Shown in pieces: positions 55,501 to 63,344 of a DNA stretch of 64,000 nucleotides (within the stretch, counting starts at the first letter, position 1; every line of letters begins with the position of its first letter). Source of the stretch: Curtobacterium herbarum (GTDB lineage Bacteria; Actinomycetota; Actinomycetes; Actinomycetales; Microbacteriaceae); NCBI RefSeq assembly GCF_016907335.1, contig NZ_JAFBBT010000001.1:2418001-2482000 (forward strand), read 5' to 3'. Below the pieces are notes generated by a model that was given only the letters and a program-made list of their open reading frames with translations, was not told the origin of the DNA and ran no database searches. The position numbers and the translations under genes were made by a program.

Positions 55501-55880
55501 TACTGGTCGTGGGCACCGCCGTCGCTCAGTCGGGTGCCGTCGGTGAAGACGATGTCGAGTGCGAACGCCGTGGCGGCCCAGAAGCCGTCCAGGTCCCGTT
55601 CGGCCGGTTCGGTCTGCCCCGCGGGCAGCGACCGCTCCGGGAACCAGACCCAGGTCAGGACGTCGGTCGGACCGACCTCGTGACCGTCGAACCCGGGGAC
55701 GACCACGACGGTCGGCCCCGGGTCGGTCCGTTCGACCGGGGTCGCCTCGTGCGAGACGAACCCGACCCCGTTCCGGGCCGCGACGGCGGTCGACGGGCCG
55801 GCAGCCGTCGGACTGGCAGTCGTCGGACTGGCAGTCGTCGGACTGGTAGTCGTCTGGCCGCCACGGCGTGCGTCACTCAC
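52524..55880 (-). CDS. GH92 family alpha-mannosidase
   Basis: GH92 enzymes are calcium-dependent exo-alpha-mannosidases that trim alpha-1,2-, 1,3- or 1,6-linked mannose from N-glycans and mannans. The 1118-aa protein shows NGFWDTYRTAWPLLALLTP (near residue 545), HEMTEARDIRMGMLGLSNQP, HHIPFFPMF and GYPGDEDNGEMSAWYVF (near 885), all hallmark GH92 segments. No signal peptide is visible: it begins with a Thr/Ser/Pro repeat (TTSPTTASPT), so the enzyme is likely intracellular. A WRDGG tandem repeat lies at about 727-742. It is the last gene of the glycan operon, 14 bp after the endoglycosidase gene. The start is GTG 55880. Confidence 0.93.
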   Translation of the reverse strand: MSDARRGGQTTTSPTTASPTTASPTAAGPSTAVAARNGVGFVSHEATPVERTDPGPTVVVVPGFDGHEVGPTDVLTWVWFPERSLPAGQTEPAERDLDGFWAATAFALDIVFTDGTRLSDGGAHDQYGDAVTPEAQDDARKQWVDQWNRRTVDLSAHVGRVVDRLEARLGRADRPASATAPATAADGAAAGDRPVRGWLDDVRVEPAGPATGALPADARPLDHVRTTRGTHSSGTFSRGNNAPLVGLPHGGVFGLPMTNAADSRWPYAYQEHNRPSDNRPTIQAFATSHLPSPWMADRGVFQVMPSPLADPDVDRTARALGFDHVDELDGPHRYRVALDAGVTAEMTAGEFALAWRFTGVRSIVLDHHGVLRSCAVRLEDGTAVVDALLDDRAETPPHHVHLRIADAVADHTTFVGGLLRGRVEVSGDTEVLLGISTVSAEDAAANLDDAGDFDAMGRHAEDRWSAELDTLQVEGATPDQLVSLYSGLYRAFLYPTRAGETALVRRTDPVGRPRHRSPYGDVLSEPIRDEPGPEVVDGPLTTTNGFWDTYRTAWPLLALLTPDTAADLAEGVVGHFSDGGWTPRWSAPGAEDVMTGTTSDTVFADLVAKGVDGFDVAQAYRSAVCNATVPARDRRVGRKGSLPGLFRGYVDTATGEGMSWTLDAAINDWGVAVLADAMADRAVAAGDDAGAVRYRAEHEWFARRSLQYRNVFDRDRGFFIGRTPDGGWRDGGWRDGGWRDAGADAGADGGADGGVDPDGGFDPDVWGSDYTETNAWGTMFTAPHDGAGVVDLHGGPAAFDQAFARFWARRETGGTDRSGSYGFAIHEMTEARDIRMGMLGLSNQPAHHIPFFPMFTGRHDDAHRVVRECLERLFVGSDLGQGYPGDEDNGEMSAWYVFATIGLYPLAPSTGTYVIVPPSVRRSVLRQPGRGASTVIETTGAGAYIASVTVDGEPWESVSIPHAVVVGASRIEVALAETPKGWAADSRPASASALHGYRDTPDDVLPVGVSPLTDDTGATVVSLGPGESVVVPVTVSAASLVTVTVAAAGTGSWRIVLRDADDAAVHVLDGRDEVFDRDGQTRVFPFAGGVDGGTLAFEALTPIALTQLQLIAADGGGS
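53656..53709. repeat. 15-bp tandem repeat inside the GH92 gene
   Basis: Three full copies of a 15-mer (CCGCCGTCGCGCCAG, first copy with one change) and part of a fourth encode WRDGG repeats. A 12-bp GTCCGCGCCGCC-like series adjoins it (53598-53655). Both preserve the frame. Confidence 0.85.
55807..55851. repeat. 15-bp tandem repeat at the GH92 N-terminus
   Basis: Three copies of GTCGGACTGGCAGTC (the last with one change) encode the repeated TTASP-type N-terminus of the GH92 protein. Confidence 0.85.
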
Positions 55881-55894
55881 GGATCCGTCGTCTC

Positions 55895-56896
55895 CTACTT
55901 GTAGACGGCCGACTGGCCGTACAGCACCTTCGTGAACCCGGACACGTACGGGCTGACGTCGCCGTCCGGCAGGTTGTACGTCATGAAGACGCCGTACCCG
56001 TCAGCCTTCGTGCGCTGCGCCAGGCTCACCGCGGTCGCTGCCGGGGTGTTCTGGATGTCGACCGCCGCGGCGGACAGCTTCGACTTCGGCACTCCGGGGA
56101 TGCTCGGCGCCGTGTAGGTGCCGTAGTAGGGGTTCCAGGCGTAGTCGAGCTTCTTGCCGACGGACGGGTTCGCGGTCTTCAGGGCGTCGGACGAGGGGCC
56201 GATGTCGTAGAACGAGATGATCTTGCCCGGCATGTCCGCACGGAGCGCCGAGATCAACCACCCGATCGACTGCTCGTTCGGCTGCGCGGTGCCGTCCACG
56301 CCGTAGTCCGAGTACTCGTCGTCCAGGTCCACACCGTCCAAGCCGTACTTCTTGACAGTTGCGGCGACCTGCGCGGCGAAGTCCCGAGCCTCGGCCTTCG
56401 AGGTGAAGTTCGCCAGCCCGGTGCCCTGGTGGTTCCCGAGCACCGAGAGCGTCACCTTGATGCCCTTGGCCTGCAGCGGTCGGATCTGCGTCGCTGCCTG
56501 GTCGAGGGTGCGCTGCACGTTCTCGTTGGCGTACAGGACCGCGTCGCCGTCGGCGTCACGGTTGATGTTCGCGGCGAAGATGATCGCGACGTCGAACGCG
56601 TTCGCGCCGTTCGCGAGGGTGTACCGGCCGACGTTCCGCAGTTCGTCGTTGTTCACCTCGACGTACGCGATGCTCGTCGGACCCGTCTTGGTCGGGGCGC
56701 TGTGGCCCGGCCGCCCGTGACCGTGGCCCCCGTGCCCGCCGTGGCCGTGGCCCTGGCCCTGGCCCTGGCCCTGGCCCTGGCCGTGCGATGCCGCGGCCGA
56801 CTCGCCCGGTGCTGCTGATGCGGCGGCGGGCACCATCGGTGCCGCCACCATGGCGACCAGCGCCGCCACGATCCCGATCTTCATGGACTTCTGCAT
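55895..56896 (-). CDS. EndoH-type endo-beta-N-acetylglucosaminidase (GH18), secreted
   Basis: EndoH cleaves between the two core GlcNAc residues of high-mannose and hybrid N-glycans. The 333-aa precursor has a signal peptide (about 1-28, ending ASAA), an extraordinary Gly/Gln/His linker (about 39-64) and a GH18 barrel. The catalytic motif YGLDGVDLDDEYSDYG has the acid Glu at 194 and the assisting Asp at 192, matching EndoH of Streptomyces plicatus. Other marks: GIKVTLSVLGNHQGTG and AWNPYYGTY. GAGGAG precedes ATG 56896. As the only secreted enzyme of the locus it would start glycan release. Confidence 0.93.
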   Translation of the reverse strand: MQKSMKIGIVAALVAMVAAPMVPAAASAAPGESAAASHGQGQGQGQGQGHGHGGHGGHGHGRPGHSAPTKTGPTSIAYVEVNNDELRNVGRYTLANGANAFDVAIIFAANINRDADGDAVLYANENVQRTLDQAATQIRPLQAKGIKVTLSVLGNHQGTGLANFTSKAEARDFAAQVAATVKKYGLDGVDLDDEYSDYGVDGTAQPNEQSIGWLISALRADMPGKIISFYDIGPSSDALKTANPSVGKKLDYAWNPYYGTYTAPSIPGVPKSKLSAAAVDIQNTPAATAVSLAQRTKADGYGVFMTYNLPDGDVSPYVSGFTKVLYGQSAVYK

Positions 56897-56968
56897 GACA
56901 CTCCTCTTCGAGTGGTGTCCACGACGACGAGGTGCCGTCGCGGGGTCCACGACCGACCGGCCGTGGAG

Positions 56969-57003
56969 CCCGCCGCCGGGACACCCGAAGTCCCGACGGC
57001 GGG
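56969..57003 (-). other. Inverted repeat between the GH38 and EndoH genes
   Basis: CCCGCCG (56969-56975) and CGGCGGG (56997-57003), extended by GGGAC/GTCCC inside, can form a stem in the 125-bp gap. It may stabilise or partly terminate the operon mRNA, or shift expression of the last two genes. Confidence 0.45.
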
Positions 57004-57021
57004 GGTCTCAGCCGACGCCGG

Positions 57022-60000
57022 TCAGCGGCCGCTCCGCGGGAAGCGGAAGGTGCGGACCTCGAACGCGTCGACCGCGATGGCCGCCACCCCGTCGGTGACC
57101 GCGGCCACCCCGGGCAGCGCCGCGTCGGGCTCCTCGAGCAGGGTGACCTCGACCGGGTCGCCGAACGGCCCGTCGACGCCGAGTCCGCCGGTGCCCCGGC
57201 GTCCGGCCGGCTCGTAGACGCGGACGACCAGGTCACCGGAGCGGTCGTCGGCGAGCTTCACGGCCGACACCACCACGTCGCCGGAGGCCCGGACGAGCGG
57301 CGCGAACCCGTGGTCACCGGTGACGGTCCGGGCGGCGCTGTTCATCGCCGTGCCGGCCGCGGTCGCGCCGAGGACGTCGGTGCCGATGACCAGGCCGTAC
57401 CGGTGGGTCTGCACGCCCTGGTCGGTCTCCGGGTCCGGGAACCGCGGCGCCCGGAGCAACGAGAGTCGCAGGGTCGTGGTGACGTGGCCGTCGACCGCGT
57501 CGCGGGTGACGTCGAACCCGTGGATCGAGTCGTTCACGAGCGCGACACCGAACCCGGGCTCCTCGGCGAGGACGTACCGGTGCATCGACGTCTCGAACTT
57601 GGCGGCCTCCCACGACGTGTTCGTGTGGGTCACCCGCTTCTGCGCGCCGAACTGGGTCTCTGCGATGGTGTGCTCGGCGCGGACGTCGAGCGGGAACGCC
57701 ACCTTGAGGAACTTCTCGGTCTCGTGCCAGTCCGTGACCTGGGCGAACTCCAGGGTGCGGGTGTCCGGCGCGAGCGTGATCTCCTGCGTCACGGTCGACT
57801 CGCTGAACGCCCGCGAGACGGTGACGCGTGCGGTGCCGTCCGCGTCGACCGAGCCGCGCAGGGCGGTGACGTCGACCAGGTCGTCGACCCGGTTCCGGTA
57901 GTACCGGTCGACGTCCCACGCGTCCCACATGTTCGGGAAGTCCTGGTGCAGCTGCAGCAGGTTCGCGACCTGCCCGGGAGCGATCGCGTCGCGGCCGGTG
58001 GTCAGTTCGACGGCGCTCGTGACGAGTCCGCGGCCGTCGATGACGACGCGCACCAGCTCGTTGGTGAGCACGAACCCGCCGTCGGCCTCGGTGAGCGACA
58101 CCGCGGTCGTCGCCGGCACGTCGGTCGCGACGACCGCGCTGAGCGCTCCGGTGCCGGCCTGGAGGACCGGGGCCGGGTTCACGACGACCGTCCGGTCCCC
58201 GTTCCCGGCGAGGGCCGACAGGGCGGCGGCGATGAGGGCCTCCAGGCGGTCGGCGATCTCCGCGTACCGCTCGACGGCCTCGCGGTGCACCCACGCGATC
58301 GAGGTGCCCGGCAGGATGTCGTGGAACTGCTGGAGCAGGACCTGCTGCCACAGCGCGTCGAGCTCCTCGTACGGGTACGCGAAGTCGGTGCGGGCGGCGG
58401 CCGTGGCGCACCAGAGCTCGGCCTCGACGAGCAGGTGCTCGCTGCGGCGGTTGCCCTGCTTCGTCTGGTGCTGGCTGGTCAGCGTCGCACGGTGCAGCTC
58501 GAGGTACAGCTCACCGACCCACACCGGCGGGTTCTCCAGCTCGGACTTCGCCCGGTCGAAGAACACGTCCGGGTGCTCCCACGTCACGCGGGCGCTGCCC
58601 TCCAGATCCGCCAGGCGTGCGGCCGTGCCGGTCATCTCACGCGTCGTGCCACCGCCACCGTCGCCCCAACCGACCGGCGCGATCGAGCCCGTGGCCAGAC
58701 GGTTCTCGCGGAACTGGCGCGAGGCCTTCGCGACCTCGGACCCGGACAGCCGCGAGTTGTAGGTGTCCATCGACGGGAAGTGCGAGAACACCCGCGACCC
58801 GTCGATGCCCTCCCACAGGAACGTGTGGTGCGGGAACTTGTTCACCTGGTTCCACGAGATCTTCTGCGTGAAGAACCACTCGAACCCCGCACGCCGCATC
58901 AGCTGCGGCAGCGCCGGCGAGTACCCGAAGCTGTCCGGCAGCCACACACCCTTCGGCCGGATACCGAACTCGCGCTCGAAGAACCGCTGCCCCTGCGAGA
59001 ACTGCCGGACGATGCTCTCCCCGGTCGGCATCACCGTGTCGGACTCGACCCACATCCCACCGAGCGGCAGGAAGCGACCAACGGCGACGGCGGCCTTGAC
59101 CTTCGCGTAGACCTCGGGACGGTGCTCCTTGATCCACGCGTACTGCTGCGCACTGGACATGCCGTACAGGAAGTCGTCGGTCTGCCCGATCAGCTCCGTC
59201 ATCGACGAGGTGGTGCGCGCGACCTTGCGGATCGTCTCGCGCACCGGCCAGAGCCACGCGGAGTCGATGTGCGCATGCCCGACGGCCGAGATCCGGTGCG
59301 CCGAGGCCTCAGCCGGAGCGGCGAGCACCTCGACGAGCGCGGCCCGGGCGTCCCCGGCGGTCTCCGGGATCTGCTGCAGGTCGAGCGCGTCGAGGGCGCC
59401 GTCGAGGGCCTGCAGGATCCGCATCCGCCGCGGCCCCTGCGGCAGCTCCTCCTGCAGCTCGAGCAGCACGTCGATGTCGAGCGCGAGCTCGTGCACCTCG
59501 GACGCGAACACCGCCAGGTCCATCCGCCGCGACGTGTACAGCCGCTTCGGGGACGAAGTCCGCACGTCACCCTCCTGCGTCACGAGGAAGGGGTGATAGT
59601 CGAGCAGCACCGGGTTCGACGCGGCCTCGACGAAGAACTCGACGGTCTCGCCGCCGACGGCTTCCTCGGCGATGAGCACCCACTGGTTGCGCGGGTTGAT
59701 CGACTTCACCGGCGTGCCGTCGGACAGGTACACCAGGCCCTCGCACTGGAAGCCCGGCATGTTCTTGTCGAAGCCGAGGTCGATGAGCGCCTCGACGCGC
59801 TGCCCGGCCCACGCGGTGGGGACCGTGCCGCTGAGCCGGAACCAGGTGGTGCCCCACGCGGCGCCCCAGGGCGTACCGACCGCGTACGGCTCGTAGCTGA
59901 GCGCGAGGCCGTCGGCGGGGGCGATCGGCTCACCGGGCAGCTCGTGCCAGGCGGCGTCGAGCGAGACGGCGGTGGCGTGCACCTCGGGCAGGATGCGCTC

Positions 60001-60051
60001 GTCGAGCACGCGGCGTGCGCGGCCGATGGTGAGCGGGATGTCGTCGTGCAT
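57022..60051 (-). CDS. GH38 family alpha-mannosidase
   Basis: A 1009-aa zinc-dependent, retaining alpha-mannosidase. The zinc site is GHAHIDSAWLWP (H259 or H261 and D263), the nucleophile Asp is D373 in VWLPDSFGYSPALPQL, and LLQQFHDILPGTS contributes a further zinc ligand. The N-terminal domain and C-terminal beta region match bacterial GH38 proteins of bifidobacterial and E. coli MngB relatives. No signal peptide, so it acts in the cytoplasm on imported oligosaccharides. GGAAGG precedes the ATG at 60051. It follows the GH5-like gene by 48 bp. Confidence 0.95.
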   Translation of the reverse strand: MHDDIPLTIGRARRVLDERILPEVHATAVSLDAAWHELPGEPIAPADGLALSYEPYAVGTPWGAAWGTTWFRLSGTVPTAWAGQRVEALIDLGFDKNMPGFQCEGLVYLSDGTPVKSINPRNQWVLIAEEAVGGETVEFFVEAASNPVLLDYHPFLVTQEGDVRTSSPKRLYTSRRMDLAVFASEVHELALDIDVLLELQEELPQGPRRMRILQALDGALDALDLQQIPETAGDARAALVEVLAAPAEASAHRISAVGHAHIDSAWLWPVRETIRKVARTTSSMTELIGQTDDFLYGMSSAQQYAWIKEHRPEVYAKVKAAVAVGRFLPLGGMWVESDTVMPTGESIVRQFSQGQRFFEREFGIRPKGVWLPDSFGYSPALPQLMRRAGFEWFFTQKISWNQVNKFPHHTFLWEGIDGSRVFSHFPSMDTYNSRLSGSEVAKASRQFRENRLATGSIAPVGWGDGGGGTTREMTGTAARLADLEGSARVTWEHPDVFFDRAKSELENPPVWVGELYLELHRATLTSQHQTKQGNRRSEHLLVEAELWCATAAARTDFAYPYEELDALWQQVLLQQFHDILPGTSIAWVHREAVERYAEIADRLEALIAAALSALAGNGDRTVVVNPAPVLQAGTGALSAVVATDVPATTAVSLTEADGGFVLTNELVRVVIDGRGLVTSAVELTTGRDAIAPGQVANLLQLHQDFPNMWDAWDVDRYYRNRVDDLVDVTALRGSVDADGTARVTVSRAFSESTVTQEITLAPDTRTLEFAQVTDWHETEKFLKVAFPLDVRAEHTIAETQFGAQKRVTHTNTSWEAAKFETSMHRYVLAEEPGFGVALVNDSIHGFDVTRDAVDGHVTTTLRLSLLRAPRFPDPETDQGVQTHRYGLVIGTDVLGATAAGTAMNSAARTVTGDHGFAPLVRASGDVVVSAVKLADDRSGDLVVRVYEPAGRRGTGGLGVDGPFGDPVEVTLLEEPDAALPGVAAVTDGVAAIAVDAFEVRTFRFPRSGR

Positions 60052-60099
60052 GGGTCCTTCCGGGGGACGGCGGGGAACAGCGGTGGTCGTGCGGTTCGG

Positions 60100-61464
60100 T
60101 CAGGGCATGGTCGCGGGGTGCGCGACCGAGAGCGCGGTCGTCGTGGTGTCGGCGGGGACGTCGACGCAGGTGGTGATGCCGCGCTTCGCCAGCAGGCCGG
60201 TGTCCCCGAGCCGGGAGCGCAGGACCACCTGGGGTCCGCGCCCGTCCTGCTCGGCGAGCGTCAGCCAGGCGGCGGCGAACCGGCCGCCCGGGGCCGAGTC
60301 GGCGCGGCTGTGGTGCACCGGTGACCCGTCCGGTGCGACGTCGTCGAGCACGAGCGCGGTCGACGGCGGTGCGGGGGCCTGGTGCCGTCCGTGGCCGGAC
60401 GCCAGCGCCATCTCGCGGAACCGCTCCCCCGTCGGCTTCACGCGGCCGTCGTTCGTCAGGAGCCCGAGGTCGTACTCGAGCTCCGGGAAGTCCGCGAGCG
60501 AGCGGGACACGTCGTGCGAGCACCACCACGTGATGCCGGCGAGGTGCTGCACGTCGAGGGCGTGCCGGATCGTCTGCTCGGTGAAGTCCGGGGCGTCGGC
60601 CACGTCCACCACGTTGGTCGGTGCGCCGACCTCCTGCAACCAGTTCGGCCGGTCCGCGCGTCCGTTCCACGCGGCGGCGAGCTGGAGCAGGTACTCGCCG
60701 TGCCGGACGGACCCGGCGCCGAGGGCTCCGTGCAGCCGTGCGGCGCCGTTGAACACCCACGAGTGCGTGACGGTGGCGTCGCCGTGCTCGGCCGCGTGCT
60801 CGGGGCCGAACGGTTGCGCGTCGTCGTACCAGGCGGCGTCGTACTGGGCCACGGTGACCAGCGGCTGCCGGGGCGACGAGGCGGACGTGCCCCGGGCCTC
60901 CCGGCCGGTGCCGGACGCAGCGGCGCCGGTGCTGCTGCCCAGGCCCGCGCGTGCCGCGTCGACCATCGCCGCCGCCCACGCATGCCCCTGGGCCGGCGTC
61001 GTCGGGAACGGAGCCGGGTGCGGAGCGTGCGCGAACTGGTTCACCTCGTTGCCGATCGTCACCCCGAGCAGGTTCGGCCGGTCCGCCACCGCCGCGGCCA
61101 GCGCACGGACGTAGTCGGCGGTCGATGCGACGACGTCCGGGTCGGTGAACATGTTCCGGCGGTGCCAGCTGTCCAGCCACGACGGCACGAAGTCGAAGCT
61201 CGACAGGTGCCCCTGCAGCGCGTCGACGTTGACGTCGAGCCCGAACGAGCCGGCGATGTCGACGACGGTCGCGACGTCCTGCAGTGCGGCGGGTCGGATC
61301 AGGGTGCGGTTCGGCTGCACGACCGGCCAGAGCGGGAAGATCCGCACGTGGTCGGCGCCGAGACCCGCGATGGCCTCGAGGTCCCGCGCGGTGTCCGAGG
61401 GCGAGAAGTCCAGCCACGAGTGGAACCAGCCGACCGACGGCGTGTGGTTGACCCCGAAGCGCAT
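60100..61464 (-). CDS. GH5-like glycosidase, candidate GH5_18 beta-mannosidase
   Basis: A 454-aa (beta/alpha)8 glycosidase of clan GH-A without signal peptide. The acid/base pair is VTIGNEVNQF (E140) and the nucleophile lies in WLQEVGAP (E278); HVRIFPLWPVVQPNRT is also typical. Residues 176-199 form a Gly/Ser/Ala-rich insertion. Best fit is subfamily 18 of GH5, whose bifidobacterial member removes the core beta-mannose of N-glycans (Man-beta-1,4-GlcNAc); that assignment is inferred from motif order and context, and other GH5 or GH113-like activities are possible. The ATG overlaps the permease stop (ATGA). Confidence 0.8.
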   Translation of the reverse strand: MRFGVNHTPSVGWFHSWLDFSPSDTARDLEAIAGLGADHVRIFPLWPVVQPNRTLIRPAALQDVATVVDIAGSFGLDVNVDALQGHLSSFDFVPSWLDSWHRRNMFTDPDVVASTADYVRALAAAVADRPNLLGVTIGNEVNQFAHAPHPAPFPTTPAQGHAWAAAMVDAARAGLGSSTGAAASGTGREARGTSASSPRQPLVTVAQYDAAWYDDAQPFGPEHAAEHGDATVTHSWVFNGAARLHGALGAGSVRHGEYLLQLAAAWNGRADRPNWLQEVGAPTNVVDVADAPDFTEQTIRHALDVQHLAGITWWCSHDVSRSLADFPELEYDLGLLTNDGRVKPTGERFREMALASGHGRHQAPAPPSTALVLDDVAPDGSPVHHSRADSAPGGRFAAAWLTLAEQDGRGPQVVLRSRLGDTGLLAKRGITTCVDVPADTTTTALSVAHPATMP

Positions 61465-62432
61465 CAGCCCTTCACCCCGCCCTCTTCCACGCCCTTGAAG
61501 AAGAAGCGCTGCAGGAGGGCGAAGATCACCGCGATCGGGATGAAGGCGATCATCGTGCCGGCCGCGATCATCCGCTGGTCGGTGGCGAAGGTGCCCTGCA
61601 GGTACTGCAGGCCGACGGTCAGGGTGAGCTTGTCCGGCGACTGCAGGACGATGAGCGGCCAGAGGAAGTCGTCCCATGCACCGATGAACGAGAAGATCGC
61701 GATCACGGCGATGGTCCCCTGCACGGCCGGGAACGAGATGTACCGGAGTCGCTGCAGTGCGTTCGCGCCGTCCATCACGGCCGCCTGGTCGATCTCCTCG
61801 GGCACCTGCCGGAAGGCGTTGAACATGAGCAGCACGTTGAGCGCCGCGATCATGCCGGGCAGGGCAACCCCGACCAGGGAGTCGGCGAGGCCTAGGTCCT
61901 TGACGGTGACGAACTGCGAGATGATCGTCGCCTCGCCCGGCAGCACCAGGGTGGCGAGGAACAGGCCGAGCACCAGCTTGCGGAACCGCCACTGCAGCCG
62001 TGCCAGCGCGAAACCGGCGAGGGTCGCGAAGACGATGTTCCCGAGCACGTCGATCGCGGCGACGATGAGCGAGTTGCCGATGTAGCCGAAGACCGGGATC
62101 GCGTCGGCGACCCGCAGGTAGTTGCCGATCGTCGGCTGCGACGGGATGAACGACGGGTTCGCGGTGTAGATGTCCTCGCCGGTGCCCTTGAGCGAGGTCG
62201 AGAGCTGCCAGAGGAACGGGCCGATCGTGATGAACAGCACCACGACGAGCAGGACGTAGCGGATCACCTTCTCGCGGGTGGACATCACGCCCCACACGGC
62301 ACGGCGGCGCCGCTTGCCGGTCGGCCTGGAGGCTCCCCCTCCGCCCGTCGCGCCGGCCACGTCGGGCGTCGGTGCGGCCAGGCCGGCGTTGCCGCCGATG
62401 ACGGGCTCGCTGGTGTCGGTCGTGTTCGTCAC
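61464..62432 (-). CDS. Sugar ABC importer permease, MalG type
   Basis: A 322-aa CUT1 membrane subunit. After a cytoplasmic N-terminus (about 55 residues, Gly/Ala/Pro-rich) come six helices and the EAA loop EEIDQAAVMDGANALQRLRYISFP, which contacts the ATPase. The C-terminus FALLQRFFFKGVEEGGVKG matches the family. GTG 62432 overlaps the stop of the previous permease. The importer lacks a gene for its own ATPase here; CUT1 systems often share one MsmX/MsiK-like ATPase encoded elsewhere. Confidence 0.94.
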   Translation of the reverse strand: MTNTTDTSEPVIGGNAGLAAPTPDVAGATGGGGASRPTGKRRRRAVWGVMSTREKVIRYVLLVVVLFITIGPFLWQLSTSLKGTGEDIYTANPSFIPSQPTIGNYLRVADAIPVFGYIGNSLIVAAIDVLGNIVFATLAGFALARLQWRFRKLVLGLFLATLVLPGEATIISQFVTVKDLGLADSLVGVALPGMIAALNVLLMFNAFRQVPEEIDQAAVMDGANALQRLRYISFPAVQGTIAVIAIFSFIGAWDDFLWPLIVLQSPDKLTLTVGLQYLQGTFATDQRMIAAGTMIAFIPIAVIFALLQRFFFKGVEEGGVKG

Positions 62433-63307
62433 TTGTCCGCCTTGCTGTTCATCCGGGCGAGGGCGAGCATCGGGACGAGCGTCACGGCGAAGAGCAGGAG
62501 GCTCAGGGCGGACGCGTAGCCGAGGTTGCCGGTGAAGCCGCGGGCGTACTGCTGGATGAGCATGACGAGGGAGTTGTCCTGGCCGCCGGGGCCGCCCGTC
62601 CCGTTCGTCAGGATGTAGAGCTCGCTGAACACCCGGAGCGCGGAGACGCAGACCAGGATGCCGACGAGGGTCATCGTGCCGCGCACGCCGGGCATCGTGA
62701 CCGACCAGAAGCGTCGGACCGAGCCGGCGCCGTCGAGTGCGGCGGCCTCGTGCAGGTCCTTGCCGACGTTCCCGAGGGCCGCCAGGAAGATGATCATGTA
62801 GTAGCCGAGGCCCTTCCACACGGTCAGGCTGATGGCGCTGAACAGCAGGAGCCACCGGTCGGTGAGGAACGGGATCGCCCCCTGCGCGATGCCGAGCGAC
62901 TGGGCCATCTCGTTGATGACGCCGCGGTCGTCGAGGATCCAGTTCCAGATCAGCCCGACGACCACCGCGCTCGCGATCACCGGCGTGTAGTACGCGGTGC
63001 GGAAGAACGCGATGCCGGGCATCTTGTGCTGGACGAGCACCGCCATCAGGAGCGGGAGGACCGTCAGCAGCGGCAGGCACACCGCCATGTAGATGACGCT
63101 GTTGAGCAGCGCCTCCCACACCTGCGGGTCCGCGAGCAGGGTCCGGAAGTTCGCCGTCCCCACCCACGCGCTGACCCCGCCGAGCGGGCTGGCGTTCGTG
63201 AACGACAGCCGCACGGTGTTGATCGACGGCCAGAGACTGAACGCGAGCAGCCAGACCAGTGCGGGCAGCACCAGCAGCCAGGGCGTGAACCAACGGTTCG
63301 CACGCAT
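62429..63307 (-). CDS. Sugar ABC importer permease, MalF type
   Basis: A 292-aa CUT1 membrane subunit with six hydrophobic segments: WLLVLPALVWLLAFSLWP, VIYMAVCLPLLTVLPLLMAVL, ASAVVVGLIWNWIL, SLTVWKGLGYYMIIFLAALG and others. The EAA loop is DLHEAAALDGAGSVRRFWSVTMP. GGAGG precedes the ATG at 63307. It is 37 bp downstream of the binding-protein gene. Confidence 0.94.
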   Translation of the reverse strand: MRANRWFTPWLLVLPALVWLLAFSLWPSINTVRLSFTNASPLGGVSAWVGTANFRTLLADPQVWEALLNSVIYMAVCLPLLTVLPLLMAVLVQHKMPGIAFFRTAYYTPVIASAVVVGLIWNWILDDRGVINEMAQSLGIAQGAIPFLTDRWLLLFSAISLTVWKGLGYYMIIFLAALGNVGKDLHEAAALDGAGSVRRFWSVTMPGVRGTMTLVGILVCVSALRVFSELYILTNGTGGPGGQDNSLVMLIQQYARGFTGNLGYASALSLLLFAVTLVPMLALARMNSKADK

Positions 63308-63344
63308 GACGATCCTCCCTCTTCCTTGACGTGACGGGGCTGGA

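Noticed and set aside
56932..60324. Open frame of 1130 codons antisense to GH38
   Set aside because: Same cause: antisense of a strongly supported glycosidase gene, with composition typical of a shadow frame.
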